Under the pieces are notes generated by a model, which was not told the DNA's origin, did no database searches, and saw nothing but the letters and a program-made list of their open reading frames with translations. The position numbers and the translations under genes are program-made. A DNA stretch of 64,000 nucleotides. Origin: Trichodelitschia bisporula (taxonomy: Eukaryota > Ascomycota > Dothideomycetes > Phaeotrichales > Phaeotrichaceae). The stretch lies in assembly GCA_010356995.1 (NCBI GenBank), contig ML996694.1, positions 1,009,634-1,073,633 on the forward strand. Reading direction: 5' to 3'. This document shows, in pieces, positions 56,420 to 64,000 of this stretch (within the stretch, counting starts at the first letter, position 1; each line of letters starts with the position of its first letter).

Positions 56420-58563
56420 ATGCCCCCCAGCACCCCCTCCCCCTCCCCTTCGACACCACAGCGCTCCTCCATACCATCCACGCCATCGACGCTTGTTAGC
56501 CCACGCTACCCCGCACCAGACCTCTCCTCCCTCCCGACAGTCTTCATCCTCGCGGCGAAGCTCGCCAGCGACAGACGCGATGCGCTCGCGAAGTGGCTAG
56601 TGGAGCACCGCGCGCCGGTGACGTATGATGTCCACAAGGCACGCATTGTGCTGGCTAATGTAGAGAGATTTGCCCGGGCGAGGTTGGAGCTTAGGGGATT
56701 GGGATTGTGGACAGAGAAGGCTGAGGCTGAGGGGGAGGTTAGTGGCGTAGTCAAGAGTGTGGGCGGTGTCAAGGAGGAGAGAGGGACGTCGCCGCGGAAG
56801 AGGATGCGGGTAGGTGAGGGGGCTGTTCGATCCGGTAAAGCTGGGAGAGAGGGTAAGAGGCGGAGAGTAAATGAAGACCTAGAGAACGACCTTGAAGGTG
56901 ACTATCGCACACCGTACCGATGTTAGGCTCCTATGGCTAACTGCTATTAGCAGCATCACCACGGCCCCCGGCAAGCACAGTTACAGCCGGCAGCGACGGC
57001 GAGACAACCGCGTCAGACAACTCCATATCGCCGAAACCACCACCGAACATCAAAGTCATCAAACTCCACTGGCTCAACCAAGTAATGGCAACCAGCGCCC
57101 TCCTCCCCTACACCCCCTACCTCATCTACGAAGCGCGCCCCGTCTCCCGCCCCTCCACCCCCACCCCCGCCATCCCCTCCACCACGCCCTCAACCCCAAT
57201 ACCCTCCTCCCCCGCCCCCCAACCAGGCCTCGCCATCCTCCAGCGCGCCCGCGAAGACGCCCTCCCAGTAAAAACCAGCACCTTCGCCCCGCACGGCTCC
57301 CGCCGCTTCCACACCTTCCATCCCACCAAACACACGCCCAAGCTCCCCGCCCGCGTCACAACCGAGTACGAAGGCGAAGACACGGACATCCCGCCCGCGC
57401 CCGCCTGGGTGCGCGACAAACTGCTCTTCTCCTGCCAGCGCCGCACGCCGCCCAACCCGCCCAACGCCGAATTCATCGCCCAACTCGGGAAGATAAAACA
57501 CGCGCGGCTGCTGACGGACGACGAGATCGGCGTCCGCGCGTACAGCACTTGCATCGCTGCGATAGCGGCGTACGAGTATCCCCTCCGGCACCCGGCTGAG
57601 ATACTCCGGCTACCGGGCTGCGATACTAAGATTGCGAATTTGTGGATTGAGTGGCGGAATACGGGGCGTGTGGCTGAGGCTGATGCTGCGGACTCGGACC
57701 CGGATTTGCAGATCGTGAATACGTTTTATAATATTTGGGGCGTGGGCGCGACGACGGCGCGGGACTTTTTCTACCGTCGCGGCTGGCGGGACCTTGATGA
57801 TATTGTTGAGGAGGGATGGAGCTCTCTACCCCGTGTTCAGCAGATTGGCCTCAAGTACTACGACGAGTTTTTGGACGGGATTCCAAGGGCTGAAGTCGAG
57901 GCCATTGCGGAGACGATCCGTGCGGCGGCGGTCCGGGTGCGCGATCCTGGGATTGAGATTTTGGTGGTCGGGGGGTATAGGCGGGGGAAGGAGTACAGTG
58001 GTGATGTCGATGTCATTGTGAGCCATCGCGAGTTAGCGATGACGCATAACTTAGTCGTGGATGTGGTCGGTGCGCTCGAGGACGAGGGCTGGGTCACGCA
58101 CACGTTATTGTTGAGTCTGGCGGCCAGCGAGCGCGGCCAGGCGACACTCCCGTTCAAGGCTAGGGTTCCGGGGGGTCGGCGCACGGGATTCGACACGCTG
58201 GACAAAGCGCTGCTAGTATGGCAAGATTCGGTATGGGAGGGGATGGAGGAAGGGGGTAAGAAGGCGAAGAATCCGAATCCGCATCGCAGGGTTGATATTA
58301 TTGTTTCCCCGTGGCGGACGGTGGGGTGTGCGGTCTTGGGCTGGAGTGGGGGGACGACTTTTCAGCGTGATATACGTAGGTATGCGAATAAGGTTAGGGG
58401 GTGGAAGTTTGATAGTAGTGGGATTAGGGATCGGAGGACGGGGGAGGTGGTTGCGTTGGAGGGGGAGAGGGGGGTGAGGGGGGGGATTGGGGACGCGGAG
58501 AGGGCTGTTTTTGAGGGGTTGGGGTTGTTTTATCGGGAGCCTTGGGAGCGGTGTACTGGTTAG
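56420..58563 (+). CDS. POL4: Family X DNA polymerase (Pol IV / Pol lambda-mu type)
   Basis: Two exons, 56420-56897 and 56951-58563, with a 53-bp intron (GTGACT donor, GGCTAACT branch). The product is 696 aa. A BRCT-like region occupies ~32-95 and seems to be completed after the linker by 'IKVIKLHWLNQ' and 'LLPYTPYLIYE' (~195-220). The 8-kDa helix-hairpin-helix part ('CDTKIANLWIEW', ~383-394) and fingers ('NTFYNIWGVGATTARDFFYRRGW', ~416-438) follow. The palm has 'GGYRRGKEYSGDVDV' with the catalytic Asp pair at 511 and 513, and the third Asp in 'RRVDIIVSPW' (608). 'WSGGTTFQRDIRRYA' and 'KFDSSGI' finish the thumb. It fills short gaps in non-homologous end joining and base excision repair. The acceptor is a tandem TTAG/CAG site, so a one-residue isoform (with or without one Ala) is possible. 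Confidence 0.93.
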
Positions 58564-58845
58564 GGGGTTTGGAGGGGGTTTGGAAGGTGGGTTAGATGAT
58601 GGGATGATGGATGATGAGAGATACCCTTTGATGACGGTGTACGGACTGATGGTGGGGTTGGAATGAGGATTTGGATGATGGACGGCGGTGATGACTCTGT
58701 GTACTTTTTGAATGATGCTATGTAGTTTCTATGGTATCATATCCGCCAAATCAGCCTTTCCTCGGACTGATATACCCGTGCCTGACGCCCACAAATGCAC
58801 ACCAGCGCGCTATGGACACTCCCGCCACACCCACAACGTGACCCT

Positions 58846-60744
58846 CTACTTCCTCTTCCCAAGCAAAACTAACAGCGCAACATTCATAACAACAATAACC
58901 CCCCAAATAACAACCGCAACCGCACTCGTCACCCAATGATTCCGCAGCACAACCACGCGGCCCCCATCCACCCCCTGCGTCCCACTCCCATCCCCTCCAT
59001 CATCCACATCACTAGTCCAAACCCTCATCACGCTCGCCCGGCACGTAAACCAAATCAAAGGCGCTGACACAAAGGGTAGTACGACGGACAGCGCAACCTG
59101 ACTCGCTTCCAGCGCCGTGCCGAGCCCCTCCCGTCCCACCGCCCCCGCGATGATGATCGAGGGCGTTATGGATATGGAGCGGGTTATGAGGCGCCGGACC
59201 CACGGCTTTACGGTCCAGCGCAATTGTCCCTCTGAGACCATTTGGCCGGCGATGGTGCACACTATGCCCGCTGACGTACCACTCAGCAACAGCGCTAAAG
59301 CGAACATAGTCCCGGCCACCGGAGCCAGTGTCCGTGCCAGGAGATCGTGTATGGTGAATAGGTCCGCGGCTTCTATTTCTTCGGCGGGGAGATGCGAGAG
59401 GGAACTGCCGGCGACGATGAGGATTGCGGAGTTGACGAAGAGGGCGAAGGTTATGAGCGATATTGCGAGTTCGAGGGTGGAGTATGTTAGGCAGGCGTTT
59501 ATGGCTGCCAGGCTGGGGCGGTATTTTTCGCTCAGGACGGAAGTGAGGGATGCGGAGGAGGGGAGAAGCGAGGTTGGGTCTATGGGTTCGGTGGGGGGGG
59601 TTGTGGGGGGTGTGCCGGAGGTGTTATGCCTGTCGTCGAAGTCGCGGAGGCGGGATTGGACTATCCCGCTGCCTAGGTAGAGGCTGTGCGGCATGACGGT
59701 AGCGCCGAGGATGCCGCAGGACTGGTAGAGCCCTTTACTCGTCACCAGCGCCTTGCTGGGCAAATACCCTTGGAATACTTCCGCGACGGATGTATCCCGG
59801 ATCATGCTGAGCTCGAAGCAAAAGCTGACGACCACGCCGAGGACGAGCAACATAACGCACATTTCGAAGATGCGTAAAGCGCGCATGGACATGCCGGATG
59901 GGTTGTAGAAGATGAGGATTATGAGGACGTCGAGGATAGAGATTGCGCACCCCGCCACGAGGGGGACTTTGAGGAGGAGGTTTAGGGCGATGGCGGTGCC
60001 GATGACCTTTGCTCGTTAGTACTCAGGAAGGGAGGGGAGGGGCTGGGAAGCGTACTTCGGCAATATCCGTCGCGATAATAGCCGCTTCAGCAAACGCATA
60101 CAGCACGTAATTGAGCCACGGCGGAAGGTGCGCCTTACAATTCTCAGCCAAATTCATACCCGTCACGGTGCCGAGCTTGACGCATAGCGTCTGCAGGAAC
60201 ACGGCGAAGATATTCGAGAGCAGAATCATAAACAGGAGGCGGAAGCGGAACGTGGCACCGGCTGCGACGTCCGTGGCATAGTTACCTGTATCGCGTTAGT
60301 ATCACTCGGCTGATATCCGAAAGATGGAGACTCACCGGGATCGATATACGCCACGCTGACCATGAACCCCGGCCCCACAAACTTGAAGTACTTGACGACG
60401 GCCTTCCGCGTCTTCATCCACATCCCCACAACTCCCCCGGGGGGAGACCCATCTCCACCCCCAACCCCACCTCCCCCCTCCCCGACGGTCCGCACCGCGG
60501 CAACCGCCCCCCCTTTCTCCCCCACCAGCACCTCCCCATCCGGAATCTTCTCATCCCTCCACACCCCTGCACCGTCATTCCCATCTCCCAGCAACGCTCG
60601 TGCCGACCTCCCCATCCCCTCCCCAGCATCCGCATTCGCCCGTCCATTAAGCGTATTCCTCGTCGTAATCTCGGGCGCCAACTCGGGGGGATTCTGATTA
60701 TGTCCCTCATCGGGGAGGGGGTCCGTTCTCACAGGGCAATTCAT
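58846..60744 (-). CDS. NRAMP-family divalent metal transporter (SMF type)
   Basis: Three exons: 60744-60336, 60285-60056 and 60006-58846. The introns are 50 bp (GTGAGT...ATACAG) and 49 bp (GTACGC...GCAAAG), and both junctions restore hallmark sequence. The product is 599 aa. The start 'MNCPVRTD' suits fungal members. Residues ~1-115 are a cytosolic, Gly-rich tail. TM1 contains the metal-binding 'DPGN' (135-138, 'YIDPGNYATD'). TM6 carries 'MPH' (318-320, 'ATVMPHSLYLGSG'). A hydrophilic loop rich in Pro/Thr (~340-370) follows, then further spans ending near the C-terminus 'VALLVLLGKRK'. It imports Mn2+/Fe2+ with protons across plasma or endomembranes. It converges with the polymerase gene, with only 282 bp between stops. 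Confidence 0.95.
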
Positions 60745-62900
60745 CGTGAAGTCGTTGGGTAGCGTTGCGTAGCCGTTGTGCAGCAACACACTTAGGGTAT
60801 ATCGAGTCGTAAAAAAAAGAGTATCTCAGGAAAAACTGAAAAAAAAGCTTCAATGGCGCCGGGAAAAACTGTGGTCGTATATCCCCACGAAGCGGTGACG
60901 TCGAACTCGCGCGCGTGCCCCTTGCGGCCCGTCCTCTTAAGGCTGGGCGCTTCGCCGGCCTAGACCCCAAGCACTGCACCTTGGATAAAAATTCAACTCC
61001 GCGGACGAATGGGCTTGCATGGAAACCAGCGTATTTCAGCCTTGGCCCAGCAACACAAACCGCTTGGCGAGAACGTGGAGAGGAGCGGGAGAAAGAAAGC
61101 GGGGGATCGACGCTCCGCGAGAACAGCGATCCGATCGAAGAGTGAGAATTCGTGTGTTGTGGAGAATGGGGACTTGATGTCTCGGCGGGTGCTTGCGGGC
61201 TATATATCCCCTTCGAGGAACGTCTTGACGTCGTTTGTAATTTCTGCACCGGAAGCGCGACCCGGCCTCAGGCGAAAGGTGCGCGAGCGAGGCAGGTGCT
61301 GACGATGAGGCGGGAGATGTCGGGCGGAGGCGGGAAGGGCGGTTGCGGGGACGGGAATGCCTGCTTTGCCTCGCTTTACGGATACCGTGCTGCTTGATAC
61401 AAGATTTGTACCTGGTCTTTTTCTCCGGGGTAAAGCTCTTCTCTACAAAGGCAAAGAGCTGCAAGGCAACGCGCGACCAGCCGGCCGCCTATATTCACGC
61501 ACCCGATCCCTCGTGAAACCCACGGGAACAGGACAGCGCACCTAACCAAAGCGGCGCGGAGGGTGCGCCGCCAGATACTCACCTGTAAAATTCCAGAATA
61601 GTCGCCCCGTCTTACCTAAGACCAAGCCCATGATCTTGCATTCTCACACCTCACCTCAGCCAGGCGTCCAGAACCCAAACATCTTCAACCCCGCATCCAC
61701 GCCAAACCCATGTCTTTGTCTGCCCCGTTCGACCTTCGCCGTAAACAAAGGCAGCGGTGTACGACCACCGCAGGCTTATGTCAAAATATTCAGAGCAAAC
61801 GGTAGCGGCCCGTGGCGTTCAACGGCTCGGCGCTATGCCGAGGCTCAAATCGCGATGAGCCAATGGAGCAAGGATCGCATCGGGCTTGTCAGGAACCGTC
61901 AACGATACCGGCCTGCAGGGCGGGATCAGGGCCATGCAGCTGGGCTAATGGAAGCGTGGGCTTGAAACGTGCGATGGCTACGGTGTGAAGTGAAGAGTTG
62001 AAAAAAGACGAAGAAGAGGAGACAGTCGGAGACTCTTGAGACTTTTGATAGCCGAGTATCTTCCTATGCTCCTTCCCTCCACTATGTGCAAATTACATCA
62101 TGTTCCTTCTCTCATACAAGTGCATGATGGGCTTCGAGAGTCACGGGAGGGTGCGAGGGCGATGTGAAGGGACGTCGATGGAGTAAGGCATGCAATTTCT
62201 TACTGTCGCGGCTTGATCCCTTGATTCCTCTATCAATCATCATCAATCAGCATTCTACTACGGCGGAGGAGAATGACGCCCACCGCCTCACGTCATCCAT
62301 TGCGCAGGTAGGTAAACACTGATCTGCATTCCCGTTCAACCACCTCAAGTCGAACAAATCCCCTAAGCCGACGAAGCTACGTAAAAGCCCGTAGAAGACA
62401 AAGACACAAAACGCCCATTGCCCGCCAGAACTACCCCCGTGCCCACCCAACAAGCAATAAAGCGGCCAAAAACACAACAGTCACCCCAACATCCCTATAC
62501 AAGAAAGGAAATGGCAAGAAGAAATCTCACACTCCATAAACTCCATGTGCTCAAAGTATTTCCCCCGCCCACTGCAAAATATGGTGAGCTATGCCCGAAT
62601 GAACAACTGTATCCACCGAACATGACCCAAATAACCGAACAATCGTCTCCAAACCCCAGCCCGCGTGCTGACTTGAGATGGAACACATGAACAAGCAGAA
62701 AAAACAGGCCTATGATTCGACCTACAACGCCCATATCTCGTGACCCGATCCCATCCCTAAGCAGAAGCAGTACCCAGATGACGCGGGGCGTACGCATGCC
62801 GAACGCCGTCCGTTGCAGAATATAGCTCTTTCACCCATGCAGAATCGATACCCGAACTCCAGCCCATGATGACTTGTCGAACCCAGTCCGTTGGAAACTA
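60745..62900. other. Intergenic region, no gene seen
   Basis: 2.16 kb between the end of CDC24 and the start of the metal transporter, both minus. I see neither a gene nor a mobile element. It should contain the transporter promoter. Confidence 0.5.
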
Positions 62901-64000
62901 CTACTGAACAAACAACTCAATCTCGCCGATCTGCCCCCCCACCCCTGAGTGCTGCTCTTTCCAGTTCTCAAACGCCATCTGCACATCCTCATCCGACTGG
63001 ATATTGACGTAGTCTTCCTCATCCAGGTACTTGAGCTTGACGTGCCCCGAGCTCAGCGACATGTTCGTGGAGCGCTGCAGCTTGGCATCAATCCGGTCCT
63101 TCAGCAACTGGTACGAGATGTTCGTGGGAATAACCAGTGTCATGGAACTACCAGCGGCCGGACAGTGTACCTTGACCTTCAGCTGAGTCGGTATACCCAG
63201 GTCCGGGTCAGAGACCATAGGCGTCATGTTGGGCGGCGCCAGACCACGCGGATCATACGGATTCGGTGTCATCAACCGGGCATCCAGAGAGCTGGCAGGC
63301 GTCACGGCGCGCATTTCAGGACGGTCGGTAACAGCCCGTGGCATTGGCGGCATATGAGCAGCAGGTCCTCCAGCAGAGTACTCTTGGTGAAGCTGAGAAG
63401 ACATGCCGCGTGATCCCAGACGCTCGCGTTGAAGCTGGACGCCCGGCGACTGTGTAGCGGACCGCACGGGGGCATTCGGGGGTGGTCCCATGAGCTGAGA
63501 CGGCGAGTTGTTGGCCGCACGGTTCAGTATAGCAGGGCTATATGCGTAGTGCGTAGGGAACGGCGGGAGATCTGGGACACCGGGCTGTGAAGGATCCGCA
63601 ATGCGACGGGCCGCTCCAGGGTTCTGAATATCGGGGCTACTGGCCGAGCGGAGCCGGTTCTGAGCCAGGCTGCTTTGTGATGGATTGGGTGGCAACGACG
63701 GGCGCTGCATGGCATTGCGGCCGGCTGCCGGGTACCCATTCAAAGGGCCATCGCGGGAACCTTGCCGAGGCATAGCAGGTGCGGTGTAACGGTTTTGGTC
63801 GTCAGTGTTCCATCCGTTGGGCATAGGAGGAACAGGCTGGCGGGGAAATGGAAACATGCCGTTACTTAACTGCCCACTACTCCGGGTGGAGAGCGGCGAT
63901 TCGGCGGTTGGCGAAAAGTATGAGTCCATGATCTGCTCGTTTGGCCCAATCGCGGCAACTTGCTGGTAAGATCCCGGCGTCTGCGTCCGGACCGCCAGAA
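62901..64000 (-). CDS. CDC24: CDC24-type Rho GEF, C-terminal part with PB1 domain (5' part outside window)
   Basis: The frame is open from base 64000 down to the stop at 62901, about 366 residues, so the N-terminal calponin-homology, DH and PH parts lie beyond the right edge. A Ser/Pro/Gln-rich linker ('RTQTPGSYQQ', 'PSLPPNPSQSSLAQ') leads to a C-terminal PB1 domain of about 90 residues: 'LKVKVHC', 'LVIPTNISYQLLKDRI', then the OPCA-type acidic motif 'KYLDEEDYVNIQSDEDVQMAF' and 'IGEIELFV'. In fungi the Cdc24 PB1 binds Bem1 (and NoxR), linking Cdc42 activation to polarity scaffolds and NADPH oxidase. The acidic cluster type fits Cdc24 and not other PB1 proteins I know. Confidence 0.9.
   Translation of the reverse strand, partial: LAVRTQTPGSYQQVAAIGPNEQIMDSYFSPTAESPLSTRSSGQLSNGMFPFPRQPVPPMPNGWNTDDQNRYTAPAMPRQGSRDGPLNGYPAAGRNAMQRPSLPPNPSQSSLAQNRLRSASSPDIQNPGAARRIADPSQPGVPDLPPFPTHYAYSPAILNRAANNSPSQLMGPPPNAPVRSATQSPGVQLQRERLGSRGMSSQLHQEYSAGGPAAHMPPMPRAVTDRPEMRAVTPASSLDARLMTPNPYDPRGLAPPNMTPMVSDPDLGIPTQLKVKVHCPAAGSSMTLVIPTNISYQLLKDRIDAKLQRSTNMSLSSGHVKLKYLDEEDYVNIQSDEDVQMAFENWKEQHSGVGGQIGEIELFVQ

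Overview
This window is a piece of a nuclear chromosome from a filamentous ascomycete (Pezizomycotina). The genes carry short spliceosomal introns, mostly 46-83 bp with the longest at 137 bp. These have GT donors, CTAAC-like branch points and AG acceptors. The gene set includes a velvet-domain regulator, a PTS2-type peroxisomal thiolase, a KlpA/Kar3 kinesin, a CDC24-type Rho GEF and several fungus-only domains (DUF3433, DUF3431). I cannot name the species from sequence alone. I found no rRNA, no convincing tRNA, no CRISPR array and no bacterial-style operon.

Left block (1-26.5 kb), gene-dense: a DUF3433 membrane protein cut by the left edge (minus); a signal-anchored protein with a Thr-Pro-rich tail (plus); a peroxisomal 3-ketoacyl-CoA thiolase (minus); a Lys-rich protein (minus); a 972-aa nuclear-looking protein with a PP1-docking-like motif (minus); a multi-membrane-span plus DUF3431 fusion (minus); an MRH4-type mitochondrial DEAD-box helicase (minus); and a velvet protein that looks like VelC (minus). 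Between them lie a 16-bp minisatellite, several diverged short duplications and a folded-back pair of Copia retroelement fossils.

Middle block (26.55-43.77 kb): about 17 kb between the divergent velvet gene and a DUF1349 gene, with no protein-coding gene I can recognise. It holds a 21-base G run, a 26-base C run, short microsatellites, a two-copy 125-bp tandem duplication and several switches in which strand is pyrimidine-rich. Those switches are what unannotated leaders or non-coding transcripts would look like.

Right block (43.8-64 kb): a REE1-like DUF1349 protein (plus); a LOA1/VPS66-type acyltransferase (minus) and a KlpA kinesin (plus) sharing a 459-bp divergent promoter; a 103-aa hydrophilic three-exon protein (plus); about 2.5 kb of broken LTR-retroelement pieces (Gypsy-like and Copia-like, all minus); a family X DNA polymerase (plus) convergent with an NRAMP metal transporter (minus); and the C-terminal part of CDC24 with its PB1 domain (minus), cut by the right edge.

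The genes do not form an evident pathway or biosynthetic cluster. They are single-copy housekeeping and developmental genes in an ordinary euchromatic arm. The most unusual parts are the 17-kb gap beside the velvet gene, the transporter-like/DUF3431 fusion and the uncharacterised 972-aa protein. All exon boundaries were set by hand from splice signals and reading-frame continuity, with no transcript data.
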